From Temnothorax longispinosus (Eukaryota; Arthropoda; Insecta; Hymenoptera; Formicidae), in assembly GCF_030848805.1 (NCBI RefSeq), contig NC_092366.1:11637625-11701624 (forward strand): a stretch of DNA of 64,000 nt, given 5' to 3'. Of this stretch, positions 43,137 to 54,938 are shown one piece after another. The translations under genes were made by a program, and so were the position numbers. The notes under the pieces were generated by a model. The model was not told the DNA's origin. It did not search any database and saw nothing but the letters and a program-made list of their open reading frames with translations. Position 1 is the stretch's first letter, and each line of letters opens with the position of its first letter.

Positions 43137-43658
43137 CATCGAGTGCTCGTATTGCAAGAAAACAGGGCACAAGCGAAACGACTGCTGGTCGCTAAACGGG
43201 CGAAACCTGAGCGACCGCACCAATCAAAAACGGAAGCTGCTAAAAAAGTACCAGTAGGCACAGTAAGAAAAACAAAATCAAACGAATCTAGCGAGAACGC
43301 ATCCTCCAGCAGCAGCAGCGAGGAGGAAGAGAAGCCCAGAAAAAGTAAGGCACGCGCCGCTGAGACATATAGGGTATCACAGATAACGGAGAAGCACAAG
43401 GTGGGCCCGCTAGATATGATAAGGTTGCCTATACAGAAGGCGGAAAGAGGGGAAATGAATCTGCTGCTAGATTCAGGAGCGACATTGACATTAATAAAAG
43501 TCGGCAATTTAAAAGGTAAAACAATGGTGCGGGAAAAACGGTTAGCGTTACTCGGCGTAACTGGACACCAATTCCACACGTTAAGAAAAATAAAAGCGAC
43601 AGTGGATCTCGGAAATAAGAAAATACGATACACAATGTATGTGGTGAAGGATATATGA
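43137..43658 (+). pseudogene. Errantivirus-like zinc knuckle and aspartic protease
   Basis: Just before and into this frame is a C-x2-C-x4-H-x4-C zinc knuckle (43137-43185), then a charged Ser/Glu-rich linker, then an aspartic protease core with L-L-D-S-G-A-T (catalytic D-S-G). The frame stops at 43658 and continues in another frame toward the G-N-D-F-L flap motif near 43690, so there is a frameshift. The bulk of gag upstream (42600-43130) is not recognisable. Confidence 0.75.
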
Positions 43659-43740
43659 CTTCCCTATCGAATGTGAGGGAATATTAGGAAACGATTTCCT
43701 AACTAAACACAAGGCCGGTATTTCGAACACATCGAAGCGG

Positions 43741-44403
43741 TTGAAAATAGGTAAAGCCACTTTCAAACTTCGACCATATCGAAAAGTAACTCTACCGCTC
43801 CGCAGCGAAATCATCGTGGAAACCGTCACCGGTCATAACCGAGTAGGCATCGTAAAAAGCGGCGAACCTGCTCCCGGAGTTTTTATCGGGCATTGTCTCG
43901 TAAAGCCAGTCGAATCTAAATGCCCGGTCAGCATTTTGAACGTGACGGACAAGCCGGTCGAGATACTCACACCTCACGTAACGTTAGAGGACATGCCGGC
44001 TAACGACCCCGCCGACGTTCTCACATTACACGCGACCGAGAAACGCGAGCCCATTACGGAGCGACGCGAGAAATTACGCGAACAATTACAGCTCGATCAC
44101 TTAAACAACGAAGAGCGCGAAGCGATAAATCAAATCTGCGATGATTTCGGCGACGTATTTTACCTAGACGGCGATAAACTGAGCGCGACTACGGAAATAG
44201 CGCAAGAAATAAATACGCGACCCGATAGCGCGCCGGCGAACGTAAAACCATATCGGCTGCCGGAGAAGCATAAAGCCGAAGTAAAAAGGCAGATACAAAA
44301 AATGCTAGATGACGAAATAAGTCAGCCTAGCGCCAGCCAGTGGAACGCGCCCATAATAGCAGTACCAAAAAAACCAGACGCAACGGGCAAAATAAGATTT
44401 TGA
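43741..44403 (+). pseudogene. Errantivirus-like Pol: protease end and start of RT
   Basis: The frame contains the protease-RT connector and the start of Ty3/gypsy RT (P-Y-R-L-P ... S-Q-W-N-A-P-I-I-A-V-P-K-K), then TGA at 44401. Just after, a V-I-D-F-R-K-V-N-D-L RT block is fused directly to the RNase H end and D-A-L-S-R. The RT palm is therefore deleted (roughly 1.5 kb lost, inferred from family length). Confidence 0.8.
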
Positions 44404-44817
44404 GTAGTAATAGATTTTCGAAAAGTAAACGATTTAGAAGAGTACGACTACGAGATCGTACACAAAGCCGGAAAAAGTAATCTGAACGCCGACGCGTTGA
44501 GCCGAAACCCGATAACGGAGGCATCGGCCGTGCATGTGACACAGCAAGACGAGAACACTCCGAAGGAGTATACCAAAAAGGAAAAGCAGCAGATACTATA
44601 CGAATATCATGACTCGCCTACAGGAGGGCACCAGGGAGTCACGCGAACATTAAACCGCAACCGATTAAAACGACGCGGACGATAAAAAAACTCGAATCAC
44701 AATGGATAGGCCATACGTGATTGTGGAAAAACACAGTGACGTAAACTATACAATCAAAATAAAGCGCAAGACGATACGCGTGCATGCAAATCGGCTAAAA
44801 GCATTTATCGAAGAATA
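44404..44817 (+). pseudogene. Errantivirus-like Pol: RNase H tail and integrase scraps
   Basis: After the deletion the frame has the N-L-N-A-D-A-L-S-R end of RNase H and a G-G-H-Q-G-V-T-R-T piece of the integrase zinc domain. A second deletion then removes the DDE core and leaves only a C-terminal I-G-P-Y-V-I-V-like segment (44705-44817). The catalytic residues of the integrase are absent. Confidence 0.75.
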
Positions 44818-45750
44818 GGGCTCACGCGCAACCGAATACCAACAATGAGCAGCAGAAATAAGCAGTAGAATAGCAAAGCAAAAAGAAATATACAGTAGTA
44901 AGACTTACTAAAATATTACTCCCGACGAGGACGAACTAAGACCACGTCCCTTTGTCCCCTGTTGCGGTGTGCAGCGTCACCCGCAAGGAAGATGGGCACC
45001 ACAAGGCCAGGACGGACCACCTCATCATAAGGAGAAGAGGGCGATTGACGCGTCTCGCGGTCCACAGCAGCCGCTGCCCGCGAAGCCCTCATCCAATATA
45101 CTCGCTGGCAGGCATCGCATGTGGAGGGAGCAAAATGTTGCGAGCACCGAAAGCACCGCATAGTTAAGAAGCAGCGAACAAAAGCACTTAACTCTGCTCG
45201 AAAGTAGCAGCCAATTGACGCGAAATCGCGCAGACAAATTAAAGAAGCAACCCGAAGCGGACAGACGTCAGCAAAACTTACGTTAACCGCGACGGGGAGC
45301 ACCAGGCCCCAGGCCTATAAGACTAAACGCAGCTGGGCGAGCAGCAGGAACAGCATCATATTATCCGGTGCACGTCGACCTGGCTCAACCAAAAACTCCC
45401 ACATACCAGCGGTGTAACGGACGCGACCCGTAATGAGGCCCGGATACTCTGACCTCTCGGGCACGACTAATACTAGAGGAGTGGTTTCTTCCCCTTTCTC
45501 GTCAGCACGAAGCTTCTCCGGTGTCACAACAGCTCGAACGGGCACAAAATGCTCAAGAGGAGCCATAATATTAAAATTTACAAGAAACGTACGAAACCGA
45601 AACAAACCTCAGACTGAAGCAACTCGCGAAATTATATAAAAGTCGACAGCCATAGTCAGCAAAAAATGCGATAAAAATAACACCAAGTCGAAGATAGTAT
45701 TCCCATTACAGGATACCGATCATCATCTTTCACCTAGCGGGAGAAATAAC
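44818..45750. other. Pol-env spacer of the LTR element, no gene
   Basis: GC-balanced sequence without a recognisable product between the integrase remnant and env. Open frames on either strand lack domains. It may be an untranslated leader or decayed sequence. Confidence 0.5.
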
Positions 45751-45760
45751 ACCCGAACCG

Positions 45761-46600
45761 ATGCCATCGTACGAGGTGACATCATTTAACAACGAACCAG
45801 AACTTTATTTTGAGAAAATTGGGACCATGCAACTAAAAAAAGCAACATGGAAACTGGTCATCAGAATCGATGTTGCAGCATTCGAAATGAGATACCACCT
45901 ACTCCAAAATTACATTGAACAAATCAAAGGGGCATGCGAAAAAGCCGACGATGACAACCGAGACGCTTGCAACAATATCCTCCGCGTAACTGTAGACAGT
46001 AACACTAAGCTGACGCAACTGCTCTTACGATTACAGACATTATATAAGGTAACAACGAATCGACGCGGATTAATAGACGCAAAAGGTAGCATAGGTAAAA
46101 CTTTATTTGGGACAATGGACGCCGACGACGCACGACGAATACAAGAACAATTAGAAACGCTAAACAATCAGCAGAAGACAATACAGCACGCGGCAAAACA
46201 TCAAATAAAAATTATAAACGCCACGTTAGGTCACATGGAGACATTAGAACAGACTAGAACAGACACTAAATAAAAACGAAAATTTAATAGCAAATGTCAC
46301 GAGACGAGTACAACAACGAGTAACAAAGTTAGTACGCCGCGAAGAACTAGACGAGCACCTTCTAGTAGTAAGCACAATAACCGCAAAATTAGTAAGCGAC
46401 GTAGAAGACACTCTAGAATATCTCACGTACGCGAAAAAGGGAATAATCCTCATTCGTCTATTACCACTCGAAACCTTGGTGGCGGAACTAAGAGAGGTGA
46501 CGACCCACCTATCCCGAGGGGCACATTTCTCTTTCAAAGTACAAATAAACAACTGGAACACGATCGAAAAATTCGTAGAGTTAAACGCCTATTAGGACAA
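45761..46600 (+). pseudogene. Errantivirus-like envelope protein, N-terminal part, frameshifted
   Basis: The first frame (45761-46273) resembles the baculovirus-F-like envelope of insect errantiviruses. It has a conserved Cys pair region, an Arg-Arg basic site followed by a glycine-rich segment in the usual position of the fusion peptide, and then a helical Gln-rich heptad region. The product continues in the +1 frame from about 46265 to 46593, so one frameshift breaks it. Described only; not expressed as a whole protein in this copy. Confidence 0.7.
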
Positions 46601-46812
46601 CCCCAACATATACACGATCCTTCCCAATTATCACCTATCCCAATTATGAAATCGTCCGAATAATCCCCCCCCTACCAGTATACGACAACAAAAACATATT
46701 TATAATTCCTAAAATCTCACACACCCTATTAGCCATAAATAAAGAGAACCGAAATTACTTAATACTAAAGGAAAGCGATTTAGACATATGCGCACATGCC
46801 GACAGAACATTC

Positions 46813-46815
<3 letters not shown>

Positions 46816-46867
<52 letters not shown>
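46816..46867. repeat. (TA)n microsatellite in env
   Basis: About 50 bp of TA repeats interrupt the env region. Confidence 0.95.
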
Positions 46868-46868
<1 letters not shown>

Positions 46869-47134
46869 GTGACACAAAATACCCCGTATATTTCGTAACA
46901 GCGCACGCATCTTGCGAGGTGCAAATTTATATCCAAGCACAAAACGATAATTGCGAGCGACGTCACATTCTCTCGAATGTGACGTTCTGGATTACTATAG
47001 CAGAACCACAAACAGGTTCTGCTATAGCAGGTTCAGAGTAGTTATTTTCTACTCCGTACAAACAATATATAACCGTACAGTGCAATGATCAAGCCGTAAA
47101 AAAAATTCAAATCAATAGAACAGGGAAAATTAAA

Positions 47135-47536
47135 TTGAACGAAAATTGTAGACTGACCACAACAGACTTGACACTACGAACTAAAAAACAAGAGTACGCC
47201 AAGTACATACAAATGTATTTACCACAATTTAACTTGACCTTCAAATCAGTAACTGAGAATTTTGGAAATAATAAAAAGTCAGAAACAGAACTACGACTAG
47301 AGCCAGTGATCAATAATCCCGAAGAACTAACAAAACTAAACCGGAATCTCGAAGAAGTAGACAAGGATTTAGAAAACAATCAAGTCAGCTTTTTATCAAA
47401 TAAAAATGTAATATATCCCGTGGGCTCCGTGTCCATAATTGTCATTATAATAGGAATTGTGGTAATGATCATGTGGATAATAAAGAAAAGAGCAAGGAAA
47501 GACACGCGACGCGACTTCCGCAAACTAGGAAAATAA
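47135..47536 (+). pseudogene. Errantivirus-like envelope, C-terminal membrane-anchor part
   Basis: A 133-residue frame. The distal ectodomain is helical and charged, followed by one strongly hydrophobic segment of about 20 residues (around residues 96-117, Val/Ile/Met-rich) and a short basic cytoplasmic tail. That is the expected end of an errantivirus envelope. It stops about 85 bp before the 3' LTR. Confidence 0.7.
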
Positions 47537-47622
47537 GCTGTAATATGATGTAACTTCCATGGAGAAAGAAAGCAGTAACGAAAACTTCATGCCTCAGTTT
47601 TCTTTTTTCACGGGGGGAGGGA

Positions 47623-48056
47623 TGTTGTGTGGCGAAAGTCACCGCGCCCTAATTGCGACACCTATAGCTGTCAGCGTTACTTCCGGATCTTGCCAAACTC
47701 ACCTGAGGTGGCATTCCGGGTTTTGCAAGTGGCTTCCAGGGCACTCACCCGGAAGCAAAAGCGCTGACAGCTAAGTCAGCATCGCGGAAGCTAATGCGCA
47801 AGTGATAAAAGCCCGCCCTTCCGAGAAGCGGCGGGCAGTCTAGACCGAAAGGCGATATCGCGCACGACCGAACGTAATCTACTCTACTGTAAACGCCCGC
47901 AAGTCAGGGCAGTGAAATAAGAAGATACCTGTATCATTCTAACAATAACTTTATTAAACGTTATTCAACCAAGAATCTAACAAAGTGTTTCTCCTTCCTC
48001 CTGGCGGATCCAAAAGAACTCCGTGCCGACCCTGCGATCCAAGGTACGGCACAACA
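47623..48056 (+). repeat. 3' LTR (434 bp)
   Basis: Runs TGTTGTGTGGCG to GGCACAACA, preceded by a polypurine tract. It differs from the 5' LTR at a few bases and by the ~190-bp segment, so the insertion is not very recent. Confidence 0.92.
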
Positions 48057-48715
48057 ATATTTTGAATTTGTTATCTTAAATGTCTGTTAACAACAATGAC
48101 TATTGGTTACTGTGCCCTTACAATGTGAATACTTTGTCAGTCAGCTGTAATTCTTCGCGGTGATCACACGCTTTCGTAAGATGATGGAAAGAATTCATCC
48201 TTGTTCTTGTTGTATTAACCGCTTATGTAAGTCCTCTTATTGGTCTATTTTCAGTAAAGAAATTTTACTTTGTTTCTTACGGGATTTTCAAAAAAATTTT
48301 CTATATAGTTGCCACTAAACGTTGGTCTGCGACACAGAGAAGGTTTTTCAATACAATTATTGAACTCTCACTTGGTTTCCATGGACACACATGGGTCATG
48401 CAATGAAGAACACGGCCGATATTGTATGTAACTTTGACGAATATTCGACGATGTACTCTCCGACTTCACTTTGACTATCTGTCCATATTTCATGAGTAAG
48501 ATCTACTCCGGTTCTTTTATTACTCCGATTCTTTTATTGTAAATTAATACGAGATATTTTTAATGTGTTATTTATGGTCCTGAAGAAGGCCAAGTAAGGC
48601 TCGAAACGTTAACATGATTGTATACTTTTATTGAAGTTATTAAATTTATTTTCAACATTTTTTATTTGCTCGAAATTTGGCTGTTTTTGATTATTTAGCT
48701 GTAATTATTACACAT
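48057..48715 (+). pseudogene. Penelope-like element copy 2, 3' region
   Basis: Continues from 42338 across the LTR element. It matches copy 1 (39583-40230, inverted) through CAGTCAGCTGTAATTCTTCG, GGCCAAGTAAGGCTCGAAAC and TTTATTTGCTCGAAATTTGG. No open frame; this is 3' untranslated sequence. Confidence 0.88.
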
Positions 48716-49020
48716 TTAATATAATTATCAGCAATAATCTCTACTTATTCTGTACATAAAAGTAATAAGATACAGTTATAAAAAAATCAATAATTACCGA
48801 GATATTTTATACTTTATTCTCACTATATTTTGGTATAAAATATGAAGTATCTTATAAAATATTTATTTTTGGATAATTAAGTTTAATATTTTTATAGAAT
48901 AACAAAAGTACATCAATCCCTTAGTTGGTTTAAAAGAAAATAAAACGCAATTCACAATATGCAATTATACACTTTTTAAAAAAATAATTATATAATTTTT
49001 TTATAACAGTTGCATTATTA
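48716..49020. other. AT-rich, no gene
   Basis: Nothing recognised. Confidence 0.6.
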
Positions 49021-49133
49021 AAGTAATGTTATAATGGCACGCCATTTTACTTTTTAACAGCATAAATAATATTTTACTGGATATAAAAGTTTTAAAAAAT
49101 AATTGTTTTAAGAAAAATGGCGACTCTTACTAA

Positions 49134-49595
49134 TGAATTAAAATTATGTCGAACATAATAAAAATTGGATGAATTACAATTATGTCGGGACATAATAAAA
49201 ATTCGGATTTATTTTTATGTCCCGACATAATTTTAATTTCACGAATTAAAATTATGTCTGGACATATATAAAATATAAAAATAATTTCGAATTTTTATCG
49301 CGTTCCGATATAATTTTAATTTATCCAATTGTTATTATGTTTGACATAATTTTAATTTCGACAGTTATTATGTTTGACATAAAAAATTATGTCGAAATAA
49401 TAATTGGATGAATTAAAATTATGTCGCGACATAATAATTAGAATTATAATTATGTCGACACAAAAAAATAATTCCGAATTTTTATGATGTCTCGACATAA
49501 TTTTAATTTATCCAATTTTTATGATGTCTCGACATAATTTTAATTTATATAATTTTTATGATGTCGCGACATAATTTTAATTCCGGAGCTGGTGA
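49134..49595. repeat. Palindromic ATTATGTC/GACATAAT array, left arm
   Basis: At least a dozen alternations of AATTAAAATTATGTCG and CGACATAATTTTAATT spaced 25-60 bp apart. The same array flanks the right arm at 58640-58755 and 59785-60130. Confidence 0.9.
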
Positions 49596-50211
49596 TTTCT
49601 AGAGTTCCTGTAATAAGAGTTAAGCCAATGTGGTGACGATTTTTGATTGGTCCCGTCCACGGTCTTACATACAGGTCTCTCAACTCGTATAATGGGGATG
49701 GTTCGCTTGGCGAAACCGAAAAGTATGAGGTCGCTGCAATCGAGGGATGTGCTGTGCGAGCGAGAGAGAAATAGTAGCGCATAGCGCATACGTATTATAT
49801 TGTAATCTAAGAATCCACAATTTTCATAATACATTTACAATAAATAAATAAATTATATAATATATATAATTTTAAATTATATAAATACATATATACAATT
49901 TCTACAATATAATTATGATATACATATATATTATATATATATCGCAATTATATTGTAAAAATTGTATATATGTATTTATATAATTTAAAATTTAATAATA
50001 TATATTGTAAATCGATAAAAATATATTGTAAATATATTTTTATCGTATTTTGCGTACAAAAATAATTTCGTGCAGACCAAGACAAATTTTATAGAAACTA
50101 ACTGCCTATACCTTAAAATTCCACGTGTCGATCGTGAATGAAAAAGGGAAGGTACAAATAACCGAAAACAGCACAACACAATGTATTAAATAATAAAGAC
50201 TTATTGGTTTA

Positions 50212-50622
50212 TTAATTTTGACAATTTTTTTTTACAACAAATTTTTTTTTCATTTTCATGTTTTCCTGGAATGCATTTTGCCTCATTCTCAAACGGATGT
50301 AATATACAATCGCGTAGGACAAAATATCACAACCGTGTTCTTTACATGGGAAAGCAAAGTTGTATGTTGCTAATACGTCTTCGAGAGTTAAATCGAAAAC
50401 ATCTAAGCATGAGGCATGCTTTGCGAAACATGCTTCAACATGCCGTATAAGATCGAAAAATTTTAAATTGAGATGGATCAACCCACCACGGGATTTCATA
50501 GTAATGAGTTTAGAAACGGAAGATGCGCAAGCAGAATTTGACCCCACAGCTTCTTGACAAATTTTGCATGCACCATATTTTTTTAGGACCTGCTTGCATA
50601 AATATCCTGAAAGTATGTGCAA
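50212..50622 (-). pseudogene. P-like transposase, last exon
   Basis: C-terminal exon with G-Y-L-C-K-Q-V, C-K-I-C-Q-E-A, R-G-G-L-I-H-L-N and a final K-x-K-K-K-F basic tail. R-G-G-L and paired cysteines are typical of the C-terminal domain of P/THAP9 transposases. The stop is at 50212. It joins the exon 50993-51375 across an intron that holds a small hairpin repeat. Confidence 0.8.
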
Positions 50623-50681
50623 TATAATCGGGTTAGTATGTTAACAAACGCAAAACATGTATACCAAAAAGCGAAGAAAGT

Positions 50682-50750
50682 TAAGCCGCTTGCACAATAG
50701 GCGACAGCGACAAAGTTGCCGACAAAGCTTTGTCAGCAATTTTGTCGCTG
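50682..50750. repeat. Small hairpin related to 33850-33993
   Basis: GCCGCTTGCACAATAGGCGA, then CAGCGACAAAGTTGCCGACA, then an inverted GTCAGCAATTTTGTCGCTG. TTAA lies just outside both ends. Confidence 0.7.
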
Positions 50751-50992
50751 TTTAAAAGCAACTTTTTGTACTGGAATGATTGCTAAACAAAGCTGCTACA
50801 ATAGAGTAAGACGACTAAGACGTGTTAGTATGTTCTACAGTTATATAGCGTTCTACAGTTCTACAGTTACATGCACCTATGTATGTTCTACAGTTAGTAT
50901 GTTCTACGGTTACTTATATACGTATGTTTTACAGTTAGTATGTTCTACAGTTACCTACGTTAAGTTAACAAAAGACGGATTGGCTTAAGAAA

Positions 50993-51376
50993 AACTTAAT
51001 TAAGACAGAAACCTGTAACGTAATAAACTATACAGTCTATAGTGGGGGAAAGGTCAAAATCATAATCAGAACTGCATTCGATGAGATCGTCGGCCTCCCA
51101 TTCTTCGTGTTCTAAAGCTGCGTCCAATTTTTGCCGAATTTCATCACGATACTTAGCCATTTTTGTTTTCGATTTTTCGCCATTTAAAGCCTTCAGATCA
51201 CTCAGGGACACTATGATCTGTGGCTCTGATTTCTCCACGATGGTACAATTACCGTACTTAGGAGGTTTAATTACGCTATAATCTGAGAGCAATTTATAAA
51301 GCTGTAAAAATGTAGGGCAAGTGGGGTGATCGTTACATCCTGCTGCCTGACGGATCGTGCCAAAAAATTTCTGCAA
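50993..51376 (-). pseudogene. P-like transposase exon with K-F-F-G-T-I-R
   Basis: Encodes K-F-F-G-T-I-R-Q-A-A-G-C-N-D-H-P-T, one of the most conserved blocks of P-element and THAP9 transposases, followed by a charged acidic region and Y-Y-V-T-G-F. Uninterrupted in this exon. Confidence 0.9.
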
Positions 51377-51689
51377 TAGGTAAGTTATAAATCAAGAGAC
51401 ACAGTAGTGCTTGCGCCAAGTACACGCGAAGCAAGACCGCACCGTGACTCTTTTACGCGACGCGACGAGTTGCGAGTAACTCGAGATGTAGAGATCTCAA
51501 TAACGAGTGAACGGATCAAGTTCTAACAATAAGTAGGCTTGATCGATAGCTTGGGGTCGATTTATATAGAGAAGAGTGTTTTTATTTTTCAGTACATATT
51601 ACATAATCATAAATTATACAACAGTGTTTGATCTACGTATTATGCACTGACCAATAAACGTAATTAAGTTACAATTATGAATTATAATC

Positions 51690-51900
51690 ACCTCCAGATT
51701 ATCTTGGTTCACTTTGCCGGTCAACAAATATTTGAAATCAAATTTTTGTATAAGATAATGGCACATATCCATGGTAGATTTTAACGATACCCTTAATCCG
51801 TCAGCTGTTTCCACCGTTAAAAATTCGTCACGACTTATTTTGCCTGTAAGTACATTAGACTGCCAATCGTTCAACCACTGTAGAGAGTCTTGTAGTATCT
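51690..51900 (-). pseudogene. P-like transposase exon
   Basis: Encodes about 70 residues, including L-Q-W-L-N-D-W, T-A-D-G-L-R-V-S-L-K-S-T and F-D-F-K-Y-L-L-T-G-K-V-N-Q-D, then a donor. G-L-R-V-S-L-x-S-T and Y-L-L-T-x-K-x-N-Q-D are standard P-transposase blocks just before the KFFG exon. Confidence 0.88.
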
Positions 51901-52068
51901 GAAAGATTAGTGTTGAGAAATGTGCGTGTGCTACCTTTACAGTAACTATCGATTATTTTATTTATTTTAAGATCACAAGGAGTAAATAAGGAGTAAATAA
52001 AGCGAAGCAAGATTAGAGACTACATCGAGGATCGAGAACGAGGACTACAACGAGGATAAACAAATTAC

Positions 52069-52242
52069 CTTAAAGTCCGGAGATTGGGGTGTCAAACCTT
52101 CGTTCGGCATTTTACGATTTAAGGCATCAAATGTATCATTCATACGTTTACAAAAATTAATTGTTTCCTCGCAATCAGTAAGTGCTTCACATTTTTGAGA
52201 TAAGTAGAAAGCTAACCCTTGCACGACAGAATTACTGAAGAT
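52069..52242 (-). pseudogene. P-like transposase exon
   Basis: The minus-strand frame encodes S-N-S-V-V-Q-G-L-A-F-Y, E-A-L-T-D-C-E-E-T, F-C-K-R-M-N-D-T-F-D-A-L-N-R and ends before a GTAATTTG donor. This matches the S-V-x-x-G-L ... T ... F ... D-x-L-N block that precedes the D-G-L exon in P transposases. Confidence 0.8.
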
Positions 52243-52454
52243 CTATGATATAAAGAAGAATAACATTAAATTGCATCGGATAAAGATAACGTACGTTGCG
52301 TGCTCGGATCGTGGCATTGAAACAACGAGGACAGGACTGGGTGTGATATTTACAAACAAAAAAATATTAGATTAATGATTTGTACAGCAAATCGAACATG
52401 TGAATGGAATGCATATGTCGAGATACGCAGAAGGGCATATTAAAATGTTTAAAC

Positions 52455-52691
52455 AATGGCCATAGGTACGCGGTATACTTGAATTTCAGTAATGGCCGAG
52501 GCTACCCCCGTTTCTCCTATAGATACCTGGGTTGCCAGACGAACACGCATTTTAGAAGTATTATCTAATTGAATGTGTCTCTTAGATAGCCTCGGACATG
52601 CTCTGGCATTTCCGACATGCTTGGTATCGAGGTCAAATAAAATCTCGAAGAATCTCCATTCAATGTACTTTTCCTCTGAATTTATCTGCAA
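52455..52691 (-). pseudogene. P-like transposase exon
   Basis: Encodes E-E-K-Y-I-E-W-R-F-F-E-I-L-F-D-L-D, then L-S-K-R-H-I-Q-L-D-N-T-S-K-M-R-V-R-L-A-T-Q-V. The L-x-x-x-H-I ... K-M-x-V-x-x-A-x-Q-V block is conserved in P/THAP9 transposases. Confidence 0.85.
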
Positions 52692-52926
52692 TTTTTTTCA
52701 TTTTGTGAGATCTGTTAGTATTCATATATATAATAATACAATCCTATTCATAAAGGCTCAAAACCAGACATTACGTGACATAAAAGAAATTATTAATTTA
52801 TTTAATTCATGATTTCGAAGTTACAGCACTCAGAAAAATGGTTAGAGTTTTGACCTTGCTGAAAATCCGTGGAATGGCTCATATATTCATTAAATATATT
52901 TAAGATTTTATGTCCATACGACTTAC

Positions 52927-54381
52927 CCTCAAACGACGTTTATTGTACAAGCGATTCCGGATATTTTTGAACACATGCGGCACGTCAGAAAAGACGAATA
53001 CTTTACGTTCATTGTCAAGGGGATGAGTAAACCACGTTTTTGTTTCGTGAAGTGAACCTCTAACATCCAGAAGAGACCACATTTTTCTGTTTGTATGAGC
53101 ACCATCCGAAATGACTCCGTGAATTTTAGCTCCACATTTCTCTAGATAAGCAATTGCCTTCACCACCAATTTAGCGAGCTCATCGCCATTCACGGGATTT
53201 TTTGATGCGAATACAGCTATAGGTTGGGTATATTTATCCGCGAGCGGTTGGAACATAATGACGAGACCATGAGTTGCTTATTCGTTTATATCCAAAGATT
53301 GTGGTCCATCATCGCCAAAATCCGTCAATCCAACGTAAGTCAGATTTTTCGAACAGACGGCAATAGACTTTCTGAGATTAATCTCATCTAGCAAAAGTAC
53401 CCCGTGACGTTGCATTGGTGTTTTGGTGTTAAAGTGTTTTGTGAGAAGTTGGCCAAAATCTTTGTCAAATCCACATTTCGTGTTGATCAGAGAGAAGTAA
53501 CCTCGAATTGTTCGTGTACACGGTAGTGGCATAACATTATTCTTTCGCAAAAACTCATAGTACCCAGGTGACCGTATGTTCATTAACATGCATAACATGA
53601 GCCAATCTTCGGTATAACGTCTACCTTTCGGATCTTTCTTCGATGCGGCTGCAATGATTTCTTTTATGGCTATTTTTTGAGCCATTGGGACAGACAACTC
53701 TGAGCATCTCTTCTTCAGCGTAGAATCTCCCATCGCAGCAATTTCGAGTTCTTTGGCTTTCAGTAACTCCTTCAATGTCAAAAGTCGATATTTTGCTCGG
53801 TTTTTCTCACGTCTCTCGCGAAACATTTTTTTCCGAATTGCTTGTAATTTATATTCGTCAACTGGGTTTGACAAGCCACAGATTCGATTTTTATAATGCG
53901 GATTTTTTTATCTTCTTTCCTTTTGCAGGACCTTGTTTCTCAACTTACAACAAGAATCGCATCTTCTTTTTGTACACAGTAGAGAACATTCTCGGTGATG
54001 CCACTGATCAATATAATTTTTGAATGCATCCTTTGCTTGCATAAAATGGACATTAACTTCGCCTATGCCACAACACAGCCTCATGGATTGGAAGTTGATC
54101 AAAATACTTGGGAGCATTGCCACGTTGTCCAATTTTTGCACGAGATTCGTTGCATCAGCATTAACGAGGTTTCCATATACGTAATAACGTAGGTTTTTTT
54201 GCTCGTCGAGGATTACATATTTTTGGATTACCGGAGTGTTGATATTTTGTTTTTTTGTCGTTATTGAATACCAAAATACCAAGCCCTGATCTGGTTGTGT
54301 GGTTAACTGACCAACAATCCACGGCGTAGGTAGCGTAGTAGAAGAGCCTCCGCTGTTGTCGAGATGTGCACTTGATTCATC
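52927..54381 (-). pseudogene. P-like transposase, large central exon (catalytic core)
   Basis: A single long exon with two in-frame TAA codons (near 53909 and 53278). In order: a cysteine-rich segment (C-T-K-R-R-C-D-S-C-C), a basic leucine-rich coiled coil (53700-53860), Y-Y-E-F-L-R-K-N ... L-P-L-P-C-T-R-T-I-R, G-V-L-L-L-D-E-I-N-L-R (likely first catalytic Asp), then H-G-V-I-S-D-G-A-H-T-N-R-K-M-W and D-V-P-H-V-F-K-N-I-R-N-R-L-Y. These are the catalytic-domain landmarks of P/THAP9 transposases. The reading frame is otherwise continuous, so decay is light. Confidence 0.9.
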
Positions 54382-54633
54382 TGCAAAAATACAAACAATC
54401 GATCACGTCACACATTTTTGGCAAGAACAATGCGACGATGAAAACGAGGATGACATAAGGAACTATAAGATAAGTTTCTTCTGTAGTTTTTAAGTATTCT
54501 AATACATGTCAAGATGCGTAGCTTTTAATAGCAGTATAGCCATGAAAAATTTACATAGTACTAAATGTGCTATGTATTGACTAAATAAATGTTTTAAAGT
54601 ATATATAGTTCTTTTTTTTATTCATAAAACTTA

Positions 54634-54938
54634 CTTTCGGTGACAGTGACTGATGAAATGTTAAAAGTTGTGCCATGAGTCGCCAGAACTGGAGTTTCTG
54701 CAGCAATTGGCCTATTTGCGATATTTGTAGCAAAATCGGTTGCTACTTCTGTAATAAAAGTCCAATATATAAATGTTGATTTATTTGAAATAAAATATTA
54801 TGCAATATACACCTTTAGCGGCAATATCAATTGGCAGATCAATAAATCCAGTTACTGCTTCGACTTCCAAAATCGATGATTCATTCGCAACAGTAACATT
54901 AGACGAATTATGTATTGGAGACGCTGCAACTTGATTCC
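54634..54938 (-). pseudogene. P-like transposase, two small linker exons
   Basis: Exons of about 54634-54749 and 54813-54938, each bounded by GT/AG sites, encode Ser/Thr/Val-rich linker (for example S-S-N-V-T-V-A-N-E-S-S) with no known domain. They lie between the THAP region and the catalytic exon, in line with the long linker of this family. Confidence 0.6.

Larger units (their letters stand above)
42339..48056 (+). mobile_element. Errantivirus-like LTR retrotransposon with env, internally deleted
   Basis: LTRs 42339-42581 and 47623-48056 begin TGTTGTGTGGCG and end CGGCACAACA. ATAT is duplicated (42335-42338, 48057-48060), and PLE copy 1 shows the empty site. The 3' LTR is preceded by a purine-rich tract (GGGGGGAGGGA); the 5' LTR lacks about 190 bp present in the 3' LTR. 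Internal order: a zinc knuckle, protease, start of RT, end of RNase H, scraps of integrase, then env. Most of gag, RT and integrase are deleted, so the copy is defective. A 4-bp duplication and a third, envelope-type ORF fit Ty3/gypsy errantiviruses. Confidence 0.9.

Noticed and set aside
46709..47041. Poly-(Tyr-Ile) membrane-like ORFs
   Set aside because: Translation of a (TA)n microsatellite.
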